DNA from: Pandoraea pulmonicola
GTDB lineage: Bacteria > Pseudomonadota > Gammaproteobacteria > Burkholderiales > Burkholderiaceae
DNA length: 64,000 bases
Direction: 5' to 3'
Assembly (NCBI RefSeq): GCF_000815105.2
Contig: NZ_CP010310.2
Location: 5,704,001 to 5,768,000 of the forward strand
Shown here in pieces: positions 25,695 through 35,249 of this stretch. The notes under the pieces were generated by a model. That model was not told the origin of the DNA. It saw only the letters and a program-made list of their open reading frames with translations, and searched no databases. The position numbers and the translations under genes are program-made. The first letter of the stretch is position 1. Each line of letters opens with the position of its first letter.

Positions 25695-27143
25695 ATGTCG
25701 ATTCTGAGCTTCCTGACCGAATCCGCGGGCGCCGCCGCCCAGGCCGTGAAGGCCAGCCGCGCCGGTGCATCGAACAGCGACGACAGCAACGCGCTGCCGT
25801 TCTCGGCCGTTCTGTCGCAGCAGACCCAGAACGTTCAGCCGCCGGTCGCCAGTGTGAACGACAGCGCCGCGAAGAACGCACAAAGCGGCCAAACGAATGC
25901 GTCGTCCGGTAGCACCAGGTCGACGGACAACGCCGCCGGCAACAGCAGCTCGGCCGGGCAGACGGGCCAGACGAACGCCTCGACGAAGACGAGCACGGCC
26001 GACAATAGCAAGAACAGCGGCAAGGACAGCAGCAAGGACGACGACGCCGACGACGGAGTCCAGACGGCTGCGCCGGGCGACGCCGCCGCCGCGCTCGCCG
26101 TCGCGCTCGCCGCCATGAACAATGCGCCGCTGCCGCCGCAGACACCGACGCCGGCCGCCGCGACTGCCAACGCCGATGCCGTGACGGGCGCCACCGACGG
26201 CAAACCCGGCACGGGTGCGGCCATCGCCGCGGCCGTCGACGGCGCCCTGCAGGCGAGCGGCGCCGCGCAACTGACCGGCCAGCCGCCGGCAGGCGGCACC
26301 GCCGACGCCAAGGCCCCGGCAACCACGACGGCCACCGCCAAGGCACCGGCCAACGGCACCGTAACGCCAGCCGCAGCGAACACGACCAAGCCCGGCGGCC
26401 TGTCGCTCGACGCACTTGCGAAGAACGCCACGAGCAGCCAAGCCGCCGCCAGCGCCCAGCCGACGGCAACGGACGCCAAGGCGGCCACGACCGCGCCGGT
26501 CGCCGCGGACGCACAGCGCATGGCCGACGCGATCGCACAGCAGACGCAGGGCAACCGCGACGCCTCCGCACAGGTTGCGACGGCAGCCACGCAGGCAGCC
26601 GCCCAGGCCGCGCAGTCGGCCAACACCACGGTTGCCGCCCAACCGCAGTTGCAGGCCCAGGCGAACTTGCCCGCCGCCCTCGCGCTGAACGCGCGCGTCG
26701 GCACGCAGGACTGGAACAACCAGCTCTCGCAGCAAGTCGTGTGGCTGTCTTCCGCGCACACGCAAACGGCGCAACTGAGCCTGAACCCGCCCGACCTCGG
26801 CCCGCTGCACGTGGTACTGAACGTGGCGAACGACTCGGCGCAGGCGATGTTCGTCTCGCAGCACGCCGCCGTGCGCGACGCGGTGCAGGCCGCACTCCCG
26901 CAGTTGCGCGAGAACCTTGCCAACAATGGCATCGCGCTGGGCAACGCTTCCGTGAGCGCCGACAGCTCGCAGCAGCAAGCCTTCGCGCAACAAGGCACGA
27001 ACGGCAACGGCGGCGGCAACAGCAACGGCCATGGCAACGGGCGCGGCATGGCGGGCTTCGGTCCGGGCGACGACGCACCGCTCGCCACGACCGTGAGCGT
27101 GCCGGTACGCGCCGGCAACGGCCTGGTCGACACGTTCGCCTGA
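25695..27143 (+). CDS. fliK: flagellar hook-length control protein
   Basis: A 482-residue FliK, start ATG 25695 after AAAGGAG. The first approximately 340 residues are low-complexity Ala/Thr/Asn/Ser (the ruler part). The C-terminal Flg_hook domain, about 350-440, contains WNNQLSQQVVWLSSAHTQTA and the conserved core LSLNPPDLGPLHVVLNV, where the PPDLGPL motif is a FliK hallmark, followed by a Gln/Asn/Gly-rich tail. It is the last gene of fliFGHIJK and the canonical FliK; the copy at 16160 is the second. Confidence 0.92.
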   Translation: MSILSFLTESAGAAAQAVKASRAGASNSDDSNALPFSAVLSQQTQNVQPPVASVNDSAAKNAQSGQTNASSGSTRSTDNAAGNSSSAGQTGQTNASTKTSTADNSKNSGKDSSKDDDADDGVQTAAPGDAAAALAVALAAMNNAPLPPQTPTPAAATANADAVTGATDGKPGTGAAIAAAVDGALQASGAAQLTGQPPAGGTADAKAPATTTATAKAPANGTVTPAAANTTKPGGLSLDALAKNATSSQAAASAQPTATDAKAATTAPVAADAQRMADAIAQQTQGNRDASAQVATAATQAAAQAAQSANTTVAAQPQLQAQANLPAALALNARVGTQDWNNQLSQQVVWLSSAHTQTAQLSLNPPDLGPLHVVLNVANDSAQAMFVSQHAAVRDAVQAALPQLRENLANNGIALGNASVSADSSQQQAFAQQGTNGNGGGNSNGHGNGRGMAGFGPGDDAPLATTVSVPVRAGNGLVDTFA

Positions 27144-27280
27144 CCCCCGGGTCCGTCCCGAAAGCGAGGGGAGCGGCGCGATAGCGCGGGCGCCGCACCG
27201 TCCCGAGGCCGGCGCAAGCCGCAAACCCGACGCGACAGACCCGGAGCCCACGGACCTGGAAGGCGCACACCTAAAGCCAG

Positions 27281-27297
27281 CGGGGTTTTCTGCCGTT
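27281..27297. promoter_or_regulatory. FlhDC half-site-like sequence upstream of fliL
   Basis: TTTTCTGCCGTT (27286-27297) matches the right half of the enterobacterial FlhD4C2 box (ATTTCTGCCATT) at most positions, in the 252-bp gap between fliK and fliL. No proper left half lies 10-12 bp away, so this is weaker than the other candidates. Confidence 0.3.
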
Positions 27298-27395
27298 AAG
27301 ACAAAGACGCGAGTTAGACGCGATTGTCCCTTCTTTTCGGTCGATCACCCCTTGCCGGAGTGCTCGACAATCACTACCCAATAGCAGGCGAATAC

Positions 27396-27878
27396 ATGGC
27401 AAATCCCGCACCGACGCAAGCCGCTGCTCCCTCCGGAGGGGGTGTGCGCAAATGGATTCTGTTGATCGTTGCGGTGGCGCTCATGGCGGCTGCAGGCGCG
27501 GCCACGGCCGTGTACCTGCTCACCGGCAGGAGCGAAGCGGCGAAAGCGCCGCCGCCCCCGCCGCCGCCTGTATTCGTCGGCATGGATCCGTTCACGGTGA
27601 ACCTGTCGGGCGAAGACGGCGAACGGTATCTGCACATCGGCCTCTCGCTCAAGGTGGCGGACGCCGAGACGCAGGCCCGCATCACGCAGCACATGCCGGA
27701 AGTGCGCAGCCGCGTGTTGCTGCTGCTGTCGTCCAAGCAGCCGCAGGATCTGGCCACGATCGACGGCAAGCGCCGTCTGGCGAGCGAGATCCGTACGCTG
27801 GTCGCACAACCGTTCGCGGCCAACATGCCGCAGCAATCCGTGGGCGAAGTGCTGTTCACCGCGTTTGTAATTCAGTGA
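27396..27878 (+). CDS. fliL: flagellar basal body-associated protein FliL
   Basis: A 160-residue single-span inner-membrane protein that associates with the stator around the basal body. The start is ATG 27396. A short cytoplasmic N-tail precedes the TM at about 22-44 (ILLIVAVALMAAAGAATAVYLL), a proline run (about 55-62), and the periplasmic stomatin-like domain with DPFTVNLSGEDGERYLHIGLSL and the LTAFVIQ-like C-terminus VLFTAFVIQ. It starts the fliLMNOPQR operon after a 252-bp gap and is followed 7 bp later by fliM. Confidence 0.95.
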   Translation: MANPAPTQAAAPSGGGVRKWILLIVAVALMAAAGAATAVYLLTGRSEAAKAPPPPPPPVFVGMDPFTVNLSGEDGERYLHIGLSLKVADAETQARITQHMPEVRSRVLLLLSSKQPQDLATIDGKRRLASEIRTLVAQPFAANMPQQSVGEVLFTAFVIQ

Positions 27879-27885
27879 GTGATTC

Positions 27886-28884
27886 ATGGCGCATGAGGAG
27901 TTCCTGTCGCAGGAAGAAGTCGACGCCCTTCTGAAGGGCGTCACCGGCGAGCAGGATGACCGGGCCGATTCGGAAGTCAACTCCGGCATCAGGCCGTACA
28001 ACATCGCGACGCAAGAACGCATCGTGCGCGGGCGCATGCCCACGCTCGAGATCATCAACGACCGCTTCGCGCGTCTGTTCCGCATTGCGCTGTTCAACTT
28101 CATGCGCCGCAGCGCCGAAATCTCGGTGAGCCCGGTGCGGGTGCAGAAGTACAGCGAGTTCATCCGCAACCTGCCGGTCCCGACCAACCTCAACCTGGTT
28201 CACATCAAGCCCCTGCGCGGTACGGCGCTGTTCGTGTTCGACCCGAACCTCGTGTTCCTCGTGGTGGACAACCTGTTCGGGGGCGACGGCCGGTTCCATA
28301 CGCGCGTCGAAGGGCGCGACTTCACGCAGACCGAGCAGCGCATCATCGCGCGCCTGCTCGATCTGGTGTTCGAGAACTACGGCGCGTCGTGGAAGCCGGT
28401 GCACCCGGTGGAATTCGAATACGTGCGCGCCGAAATGCACACGCAGTTCGCCAACGTGGCCACGCCCAACGAGGTGGTGGTCACCACGACATTCGACATC
28501 GAGTTCGGCTCGGTCGGCGGCGAGTTCCACATCTGCATGCCGTACTCGATGATCGAGCCGCTGCGCGATCAGCTCTCGAGCCCGCTGCAAGGCGAAACGC
28601 TCGAAGTCGACAAGCGCTGGGTGCGCCTGCTCTCGCAGCAGGTGCAGGCGGCCGACGTGGAGATCGTGACCAATCTCGCGCAGTTCGACATGACGCTCTC
28701 GCAGCTGCTCAACATGCGCGTGGGCGACGTGATTCCGCTCGACGTGCCCGAAACGCTCGAGGCCAAGGTCGACGGCGTGCCCGTAATGCACTGCCATTAC
28801 GGTGTCTTCAACGGTCAATACGCGCTGCGCGTGAACCAGATGATCAACCATTCGCACAGCGATTACACGAAGGACAACGAGTGA
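27886..28884 (+). CDS. fliM: flagellar motor switch protein FliM
   Basis: A 332-residue C-ring protein that binds phospho-CheY. The N-terminal CheY-binding segment is EEFLSQEEVDALLKGV (3-18, the LSQ.E.DALL motif), the middle CheC-like domain contains RGTALFVFDPNLVFLVVDNLFGG, and the C-terminal SpoA domain has LPLDV-like DVIPLDVPETLEAKVDGV. Full length. Its stop codon shares one base with the fliN start (TGATG). Confidence 0.97.
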   Translation: MAHEEFLSQEEVDALLKGVTGEQDDRADSEVNSGIRPYNIATQERIVRGRMPTLEIINDRFARLFRIALFNFMRRSAEISVSPVRVQKYSEFIRNLPVPTNLNLVHIKPLRGTALFVFDPNLVFLVVDNLFGGDGRFHTRVEGRDFTQTEQRIIARLLDLVFENYGASWKPVHPVEFEYVRAEMHTQFANVATPNEVVVTTTFDIEFGSVGGEFHICMPYSMIEPLRDQLSSPLQGETLEVDKRWVRLLSQQVQAADVEIVTNLAQFDMTLSQLLNMRVGDVIPLDVPETLEAKVDGVPVMHCHYGVFNGQYALRVNQMINHSHSDYTKDNE

Positions 28885-29333
28885 TGAGCGATACCCCTCA
28901 AACGCCCGGTGAAGACACCCAGGCCATGGCGGACGAGTGGGCCAGCGCCATGGCAGAGCAAACGGCTGCCGAGCCGGCGCCTGCGGCCGAGCCGCCACCG
29001 GCGAGCACGGCGAGCAGCTCGGTGTTCCAGCCTCTCGCGGCGACCGCCGGCAACCCGCCAGGCGCCACGCACAACGACATCGACCTGATTCTCGACATTC
29101 CGGTGCAGATGACCGTGGAGCTCGGCCGCACCAAGATCGCCATCAAGAATCTGCTGCAGCTGGCGCAAGGCTCCGTGGTGGAGCTCGACGGCATGGCCGG
29201 CGAGCCGATGGACGTGCTGGTCAATGGCTGCCTCATCGCGCAAGGCGAAGTGGTGGTCGTAAACGACAAGTTCGGCATCCGCCTGACTGATATCATCACG
29301 CCATCCGAACGCATCCGTAAGCTCAACCGATGA
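28884..29333 (+). CDS. fliN: flagellar motor switch protein FliN
   Basis: A 149-residue C-ring subunit. The N-terminal approximately 65 residues are an Ala/Glu/Pro-rich linker; the SpoA domain (about 68-149) has [40 protein letters not shown] and the ending [19 protein letters not shown]. FliN also docks FliH for export. The start overlaps the fliM stop by one base, and its stop overlaps fliO by 4 bp. Confidence 0.97.
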   Translation: MSDTPQTPGEDTQAMADEWASAMAEQTAAEPAPAAEPPPASTASSSVFQPLAATAGNPPGATHNDIDLILDIPVQMTVELGRTKIAIKNLLQLAQGSVVELDGMAGEPMDVLVNGCLIAQGEVVVVNDKFGIRLTDIITPSERIRKLNR

Positions 29334-29827
29334 TTGCAACGAAAGTCCGCGGCTTGCCCGTCGGGCGCGCCGCGGCAGTTGCCGCGCTCGGCCTGATGAC
29401 CTTCTCCGTCGCCCACGCCCAGGGCGCCGCCTCGCAGGCCACCGCCGTGCCGAGTCTCGGCGGCGCAGGCATCGTCCAGACCGGCCTGGGTCTGGTGGTG
29501 GTGCTCGCCCTCCTCTTCGGGCTCGCGTGGCTCGCCAAGCGCTTCGGCCTGCAACGCCCCATGGGCGGCGGCAACGTGCGCATCGTGGGCAGCGCCGCCG
29601 TGGGGCAACGCGAACGCGTGGTCGTGGTGGAAGTCGCCGGCGACTGGGTGGTGCTGGGGGTCGCGCCCGGACAGGTGCGCGGCCTGCACGTGATCGAGGC
29701 CGATCGCATCGCCGACATGCCCACGCCCACGTCAGCCGCGCCTGCTGCCCCCGGCGGTACCCAGGCCAATCGCGCCGCGCAGGCTTTTGCGCAAAAGTTG
29801 CGCGACTCGATGAAAAAGGATTCCTGA
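29330..29827 (+). CDS. fliO: flagellar biosynthetic protein FliO
   Basis: A 165-residue membrane protein that helps assemble the FliP ring of the export gate. An N-terminal signal-like hydrophobic segment (about 10-28) is followed by the main TM ([20 protein letters not shown], about 48-67) and a cytoplasmic FliO domain with [19 protein letters not shown] and [11 protein letters not shown]. The ends overlap fliN by 4 bp and fliP by 1 bp. Typical for the family. Confidence 0.93.
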   Translation: MIATKVRGLPVGRAAAVAALGLMTFSVAHAQGAASQATAVPSLGGAGIVQTGLGLVVVLALLFGLAWLAKRFGLQRPMGGGNVRIVGSAAVGQRERVVVVEVAGDWVVLGVAPGQVRGLHVIEADRIADMPTPTSAAPAAPGGTQANRAAQAFAQKLRDSMKKDS

Positions 29828-30600
29828 TGCCACACGGCTTGCCGCGGGCCGGGTGGCGGCCGGGTCTGGCGCTCGGCCTGGCCCTCGCCTGCATCGCCCT
29901 GCCGGGCGCCGCGCTTGCGCAGGCCACATTGCCGGCGCTCACGACGACGCCCGCCCCAGGCGGCGGACAGACGTACTCGCTGTCCGTGCAGACGATGCTG
30001 CTGCTCACGTCGCTCGGCTTCCTGCCGGCGATCCTGCTGATGATGACGGCGTTCACGCGCATCATCATCGTGCTCTCGCTGCTGCGTCATGCCATCGGCG
30101 TGGCCACGTCGCCGCCGAACCAGATCCTGATCGGCCTGGCCCTGTTCCTGACGTTCTTCGTGATGTCGCCGGTGTTCGACAAGGCCTACACCGACGCCTA
30201 TCAGCCGTTCGCCGCCAACAAGATCAGCTTCGAGCAGGCCATCGATACCGGCGCCAGGCCATTTCATGCGTTCATGCTCAAGCAGACGCGCGAGGCCGAT
30301 CTCGCCCTCTTCGCCAAGCTCGCCAAGACCCCGCCGATGAACGGCCCCGAAGACGTGCCGATGCGCATTCTCGTGCCCGCCTTCGCCACGAGCGAGCTCA
30401 AGACGGCCTTCCAGATCGGCTTCACGATCTTCATCCCGTTCCTGATCATCGACCTGGTGGTCGCGAGCGTGCTGATGTCGATGGGGATGATGATGGTCTC
30501 GCCCTCGACGGTGTCGCTGCCGTTCAAGCTGATGCTGTTCGTGGTGGTCGACGGTTGGCAATTGCTGCTGGGCTCCCTCGCCCAGAGCTTCACGATGTAG
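29827..30600 (+). CDS. fliP: flagellar export gate protein FliP
   Basis: A 257-residue export-gate channel subunit, start ATG 29827. It has a cleavable signal peptide (about 1-33, ending ALAQ), then four membrane segments with the family signatures [20 protein letters not shown] and [20 protein letters not shown], and the C-terminal [12 protein letters not shown]. FliP5, FliQ4 and FliR1 form the export pore. It overlaps fliO by one base; fliQ follows after 16 bp. Confidence 0.97.
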   Translation: MPHGLPRAGWRPGLALGLALACIALPGAALAQATLPALTTTPAPGGGQTYSLSVQTMLLLTSLGFLPAILLMMTAFTRIIIVLSLLRHAIGVATSPPNQILIGLALFLTFFVMSPVFDKAYTDAYQPFAANKISFEQAIDTGARPFHAFMLKQTREADLALFAKLAKTPPMNGPEDVPMRILVPAFATSELKTAFQIGFTIFIPFLIIDLVVASVLMSMGMMMVSPSTVSLPFKLMLFVVVDGWQLLLGSLAQSFTM

Positions 30601-30616
30601 CGACGAGGAACGCGGG

Positions 30617-30886
30617 ATGACACCGGAAACCGTCATGGCGTTGGCCCATCAGGCAATGCAGGTCACGCTGCTGCTGGCCGCGCCGCTGCTGCTCGTCGCC
30701 CTCGTCTCCGGTCTGTTGGTGAGCCTGTTCCAGGCCGCCACGCAGATCAACGAAATGACGCTGTCGTTCATTCCCAAGCTGCTCGCCGTGTTCGTCACGC
30801 TGGTGATCGCCGGCCCGTGGATGCTCAACCTCATGGTCGATTACATGCGGCAGCTGCTCACCGGCATTCCCGGCCTCGTCGGGTAA
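30617..30886 (+). CDS. fliQ: flagellar export gate protein FliQ
   Basis: An 89-residue, two-TM export-gate subunit (about 13-38 and 50-75). Diagnostic segments are LVSGLLVSLFQAATQINEMT and the C-terminal region FVTLVIAGPWMLNLMVDY. Standard size. It lies between fliP and fliR. Confidence 0.97.
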   Translation: MTPETVMALAHQAMQVTLLLAAPLLLVALVSGLLVSLFQAATQINEMTLSFIPKLLAVFVTLVIAGPWMLNLMVDYMRQLLTGIPGLVG

Positions 30887-30897
30887 GCCCCTCCCCG

Positions 30898-31689
30898 TTG
30901 ATCAGCTTTACTTACGACCAACTCTCGGGCGTCATCGCGACGTTCCTGTTTCCGTTCGCGCGTCTGCTGGCGCTGTCCATGAGCGCGCCGCTCTTCAGCA
31001 ACGCCGCCGTGCCCAACACGGTGAAAATCGGACTCGCGGGCGTGGTCACCCTCGCGCTCGCGCCGGTGCTCGGGCCCATGCCGGCCGTCTCGCCCTTCTC
31101 GTGGGAAGGGCTCTGGGTGCTGACGCAGCAAATCATGATCGGCGCGGCGCTCGGCTGGTGCATGCAGATCGTCTTCTCGGCGATCAGCATGGCGGGCGAC
31201 TTCGTCGGCCTGCAAATGGGCCTGTCCTTCGCCACGCTGCTCACGCCCAACAGCGACGGCAGCACCGCCGTGCTCGGCATGCTGCTCAACGTGATCGCCA
31301 TGCTGATCTTTCTCGCCACCAACGGCCATCTCGTGATGTTCGCCACGCTGGTGCAGAGCTTCGCGGTGCTGCCCGTCTCCGCCGCGCCGATTTCGGCGGC
31401 CGGCTGGCACTACCTCGCCATGCTCGGCACCCAGCTCTTCATGCTGGCGCTCATGCTCTCGTTGCCGCTCGTCGCCGCGCTGCTCATCTGCAACCTGGCG
31501 CTCGGCATCCTGAACCGCGCCGCGCCGCAGCTCAACATCTTCGCCGTGGGCTTTCCGCTCACGCTGGGCGTGGGTCTCGTCGTGCTCGAACTGATGATGC
31601 CGCGCATCGCGCCGGTGATGGACCACTTCATCTCCATCGGCATCGACATGATGATCCGCGCCACCGCCGCCTTCGTGCCGAAGGCGTGA
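30898..31689 (+). CDS. fliR: flagellar export gate protein FliR
   Basis: A 263-residue export-gate subunit with about six TM segments; LQMGLSFATLLTPNSDGST and FNLALGILNRAAPQLNIFAVGFP-like text (LALGILNRAAPQLNIFAVG) are family hallmarks. The start must be TTG 30898 (encoding ISFTYDQLSGVIATF next), because no ATG or GTG lies between the end of fliQ and the conserved N-terminus; no good ribosome site precedes it, so translation probably depends on coupling from fliQ, whose stop is 11 bp upstream. It is the last gene of fliLMNOPQR. Confidence 0.95.
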   Translation: MISFTYDQLSGVIATFLFPFARLLALSMSAPLFSNAAVPNTVKIGLAGVVTLALAPVLGPMPAVSPFSWEGLWVLTQQIMIGAALGWCMQIVFSAISMAGDFVGLQMGLSFATLLTPNSDGSTAVLGMLLNVIAMLIFLATNGHLVMFATLVQSFAVLPVSAAPISAAGWHYLAMLGTQLFMLALMLSLPLVAALLICNLALGILNRAAPQLNIFAVGFPLTLGVGLVVLELMMPRIAPVMDHFISIGIDMMIRATAAFVPKA

Positions 31690-31728
31690 GCCCGGCGCTC
31701 GGGCACTCGAACGCATTGCCAAAAGACC

Positions 31729-31761
31729 GCGGGCCACGCAGCGTCATGCTGCGTGGCCCGC
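31729..31761. terminator. terminator between convergent fliR and flgL
   Basis: A perfect 14-bp stem (GCGGGCCACGCAGC / GCTGCGTGGCCCGC) with a 5-nt loop. On the minus strand it is followed by GGTCTTTTGG, so it best fits termination of the flgKL transcript; on the plus strand there is no U-run, but the stem would also slow fliR read-through. Confidence 0.75.
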
Positions 31762-31812
31762 AATCCATTCGATCCATTCGTCCTCTCACGCGGGCGAACC
31801 GCGTGCCGCACC

Positions 31813-33048
31813 TCAGAGGAGCGCGAACAGCGAGAGCTTCTGCGTTTGCAGGAAACTCTGTTGCGACGCCTGCAACGCCGTCTGGAGCTGCGCGAACTTG
31901 GATGCCGTGGCATACCAGTCGACGTCGAGCAGATCCCCCAGCTGGGACTGGTAGTTGAGCGCGTTCGAGTTGCCGATATTGTTGAGCGAAGCCAGCTCGT
32001 TCATGCGCGAGCCCGTGGTCGTGCGAATCGTCGTGACGTTGTCGTAGGTGTTGCTGAACATCTGACCGAACGTCGTCAGCGCGTTGCTCAGGTTCGCCTG
32101 CCCCGTGCCGTTGGTACCCGTCGTCGTCGTCTTGAGCGTATTGATCAGCGACTGCAGATTGTCGAACATGTTCGTGCTGGCCTTGTTCGCCGGCTGCACG
32201 GTGTAGGTGTCGCCCGTGGCAGGCGCTCCCGAGAACGTGACCGACTTGCCGCCGAATGCGATCGCCTGGCCGGCGGTATACGTCCCCGTCACATCGGGCA
32301 CGGTCGTGTCCGTCTGATCCTTGATCGTGTAGTTGGTCGTGGGCGGCGTGGTGGTGGTGTCGATCGCGAAGCTGATCTGGTACTGATGGTTCGCGCCGGC
32401 GTTGGTCACGTCGGTCGTCGAAACGGTGGAATAAGTCGCCGTGCCCTGGTTGGACATGCTGCCGCTGATCAAGGTACTGGCGGTACTCGCCTGAATCCCT
32501 TCGAAGACGGTCGAGCCGACATCGTTGATCGCGATCTGGCGGTTGGGGCTCACCTGCACGTAACGCACACCGCCGTCACCCCCATACGAAGCCCCCGTGG
32601 GCGTCGTCACGTAAGCGGCGGCATTGCCCTTGTAGCCCGAGAACAGGTACTGCCCGTTGGCGTCGGTCGTGTTGGCCAGCGAGAGCAACTGCTGGAAGCT
32701 CGACTGGAGATCGGTCGCGATGGTTGCGCGGTCGTTGTCGTTGAGCGAGGCATTGCCCGCCGCCGCGATCTGCGACATCACGTGCTGCAACGAGTTGATG
32801 ATGCTGCCGAAGGTCGAGTCTTCGAGCTGGAGCTGCGTGGTCGCCGAAGCACGGTTCGCAGCGTACTGCTTGTTCATGTCGGCGTCCTGCGAGATGGCCA
32901 CCGCCTGCGCCGACGCGATCGGATCGTCGCTCGGCGTGGTCACGCGGGTACCCGACGAGAGCTGCAGCTGTGCGTTGAGCATGTCGGAGGAATTCCGGCT
33001 CATCGCACGCAGTCCCTGATCGTAAATCATGCTGGTACTGATACGCAT
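31813..33048 (-). CDS. flgL: hook-filament junction protein FlgL
   Basis: A 411-residue HAP3 that links hook to filament. The start is ATG 33048 preceded by a GGGGGAAG site; the reading frame continues open upstream but that part is a shadow of flgK. The N-terminus MRISTSMIYDQGLRAMSRN and the flagellin-like coiled coil (LSSGTRVTTPSDDPIASAQA) are diagnostic; the C-terminus has YQSQLGDLLDVDWYATASK. The middle is a beta-rich variable domain. It follows flgK by 17 bp. Confidence 0.95.
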   Translation of the reverse strand: MRISTSMIYDQGLRAMSRNSSDMLNAQLQLSSGTRVTTPSDDPIASAQAVAISQDADMNKQYAANRASATTQLQLEDSTFGSIINSLQHVMSQIAAAGNASLNDNDRATIATDLQSSFQQLLSLANTTDANGQYLFSGYKGNAAAYVTTPTGASYGGDGGVRYVQVSPNRQIAINDVGSTVFEGIQASTASTLISGSMSNQGTATYSTVSTTDVTNAGANHQYQISFAIDTTTTPPTTNYTIKDQTDTTVPDVTGTYTAGQAIAFGGKSVTFSGAPATGDTYTVQPANKASTNMFDNLQSLINTLKTTTTGTNGTGQANLSNALTTFGQMFSNTYDNVTTIRTTTGSRMNELASLNNIGNSNALNYQSQLGDLLDVDWYATASKFAQLQTALQASQQSFLQTQKLSLFALL

Positions 33049-33065
33049 AATGCTTCCCCCTGCGC

Positions 33066-35054
33066 TTAGTTGACCATCTGGAGGATGGTGTTGAACAGCG
33101 TCGACGCGGTCTGAATGACCTTCGAGTTGGCCTGATAGAGTTGCTGATACTTGATCAGGTTGGCCGCTTCTTCGTCGAGGTTCACGCCGGAATTGGACTG
33201 CTGTGCCGTTTGCGCCTGCCCCAGCAGGGTTGCCTGCGCGGCGCTGGTGGCCTTGTACGTATTCGTGGTCGAGCCGACGTAGGAGACCAAGTTGGCATAG
33301 GCCGTCGCGTAGCTCTGCGAGCCGCCGACCTTGGTCTTGTCGTTCTGCAGCGCCGCGAGCGCCAGGCCATTGCGGTTGTCGGTCACCGCGCCGGAGTTGT
33401 TCGGCGAGATCGTGAACTTGTCGCCATTGCCCGGGGTGCCGGTCAGGTTGACCGTGATGCCTCCCATGGTGATCTTCGCGCCGCTGGCGGCGTTGTAGGG
33501 CACGGTATCGCCAGCGGCGTACGACGTTGCCACACCGTTGACCGTGACCGTCATCGGCGACGGGGCGACCAGGGTAAGCGCCCCGGTCGTGGGATCCTTG
33601 CTGAATGTGAAGCTCACCGGCGCGGTCAGCACATTCGACAGGTAATTGGCGTCCACGCTGCCCTGGTCGACCTTGAGCGAACCGGTGTTGGCGGTACCCG
33701 TCGACGCGAGAATCGGGGCTGCCAGTGCGATCTTGCCCGGGTCGGTGATCGCCACGCCGATGTTGCCTGCCGCATTGCGCGTGGGCTGGATCGTGAAGCT
33801 GTCGCCCGCCACCATGCCGGCCGTCGTGACCGAGAAGCCATCGGCAAACGCGGCGCCGCTGCTGTCCTGGAAGTTCAGGGCCGCGCCCGGCGTCGCCGGC
33901 GCACCCGCCGTCCACTTCGCACCGTCCGTCAGACGCGTGAGCGTGTAGTTCGTGCCGTCGTAGCTTACCGTGTAGTCGCTCGCCGTCACCTTCGAGGCGT
34001 CGGTGATCGACGCGCTGAGGGTGGCCGCGTTCGAGTTCTTCGTGTTGGCGATGACCGTCGGGCTCGGCACCGTGAAGAAGTTGCCGCCCAGATTGCCGTA
34101 CAGGTCCAGACCGAGCTGGTTCTGCGCGTTGAACGTGCCGGCCAGCGACACGGCGATCTGACCCAGCGAGTTCTGGGCCTGCGTGAGCGCACCGCTGCGG
34201 AACGACAACAGGCCGGCCAGCGAGCCCCCCGTGATCGACGATTCCGGAATCGGAATCTTGGTGCCGTTGGGGCTGACATAGGCGACGGTCAACTGCGTCG
34301 GATCGCTCGCGGTGGGCACCGTCGTGAGCTGATAGGCCGAATTGCCGGTCACCAGCGACTGGCCGTTGCCGATGAACACGTTGTACGAACCGTTGCTGTC
34401 CTTGACGACGTTCGTCTGGACGATGGCGTTCAAGTTCGCCACGGCCAGATCGCGCTGGTCGAGGAGGTCGTTCGGGGTGGCGTTGACGCCATTGGCCTGC
34501 GCCTGCTGGATCGCGTCGTTGAGCGCGGCGATCTGCTTGGCATAGGTGTTGATCTGGTCGGTCGACTGCGAGATCGTGCCGTTGACGCTCGAACGCAGCG
34601 AAGACAGCGTGCCCGAGAGCGACTGGAACATGCTCGTGAGCGTCTGTCCCGACGAAATGACCGTGGCGCGGGTGGCCGAGTTGTTCGGCGCGGTCACGAT
34701 GGTCTGCAGGTTCGTGAAGAACGAGGACATCGTGGCCGACAGGCCGGTCGTCGAGCTGCCCAGCGCGTTGTTGATCTGCGAGATCTGCTGGTAGTAGGTG
34801 TTGAGCTGGCTGTACTGGGTCTGCGCCTGGTTGACCTGGTTCGTCAGGAACTGGTCGTACACGCGCGACACGTCGGTCACCAGCACGCCCTGGCCCAGAT
34901 AGCCCATGCCCGTGAACTGGCTGTTCTGCTGAGCGTAATTGACGACTTGACGGTTATAGCCGGCCGTCCCCGAATTGGAGATGTTGTTGCCGGTGGTATT
35001 GAGGGCGAACTGGGCGGCGTTCAGCCCGCTCATGCCAATATTGATTAGGCTCAT
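33066..35054 (-). CDS. flgK: hook-filament junction protein FlgK
   Basis: A 662-residue HAP1, longer than the 547 residues of E. coli FlgK because of inserted beta-rich segments at about 330-560. The N-terminus SLINIGMSGLNAAQFALNTT and GNNISNSGTAGYNRQVV motif, and the C-terminal NLDEEAANLIKYQQLYQANS and ASTLFNTILQMV, are standard for the rod/hook/HAP axial family. Transcribed with flgL from the sigma-28 promoter at 35144-35170. Confidence 0.95.
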   Translation of the reverse strand: MSLINIGMSGLNAAQFALNTTGNNISNSGTAGYNRQVVNYAQQNSQFTGMGYLGQGVLVTDVSRVYDQFLTNQVNQAQTQYSQLNTYYQQISQINNALGSSTTGLSATMSSFFTNLQTIVTAPNNSATRATVISSGQTLTSMFQSLSGTLSSLRSSVNGTISQSTDQINTYAKQIAALNDAIQQAQANGVNATPNDLLDQRDLAVANLNAIVQTNVVKDSNGSYNVFIGNGQSLVTGNSAYQLTTVPTASDPTQLTVAYVSPNGTKIPIPESSITGGSLAGLLSFRSGALTQAQNSLGQIAVSLAGTFNAQNQLGLDLYGNLGGNFFTVPSPTVIANTKNSNAATLSASITDASKVTASDYTVSYDGTNYTLTRLTDGAKWTAGAPATPGAALNFQDSSGAAFADGFSVTTAGMVAGDSFTIQPTRNAAGNIGVAITDPGKIALAAPILASTGTANTGSLKVDQGSVDANYLSNVLTAPVSFTFSKDPTTGALTLVAPSPMTVTVNGVATSYAAGDTVPYNAASGAKITMGGITVNLTGTPGNGDKFTISPNNSGAVTDNRNGLALAALQNDKTKVGGSQSYATAYANLVSYVGSTTNTYKATSAAQATLLGQAQTAQQSNSGVNLDEEAANLIKYQQLYQANSKVIQTASTLFNTILQMVN

Positions 35055-35143
35055 GATCTCGCGGCTTGAATTAGAGGTGCGCGCCGCGGCCCTATGTCCT
35101 GAGCCCCGGGCTCCAGACCCGCTCGCGCACCGTTACCGATGTG

Positions 35144-35170
35144 TTTACGGCAGCCCGGCGACAATATTGA
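35144..35170 (-). promoter_or_regulatory. sigma-28 (FliA) promoter of flgKL
   Basis: On the minus strand TCAATATT, an 11-bp spacer, then GCCGTAAA (6/8 match to GCCGATAA), ending at 35144. The spacing equals that of the fliC and flgM promoters. The predicted leader to the flgK ATG at 35054 is about 83 nt. Confidence 0.6.
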
Positions 35171-35249
35171 GGCCACCGCGCCAGATGATTTCGTCCCGTT
35201 TTCCGTACCGGCGGCTTGCCGCCGCCCTCGCCTGTCCATTGCCTGCCTG

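Noticed and set aside
31813..33915. flgL frame extended upstream to 700 codons as a FlgK-FlgL fusion
   Set aside because: The extension is out of frame with flgK and is a shadow; the conserved FlgL start at 33048 has its own ribosome site.
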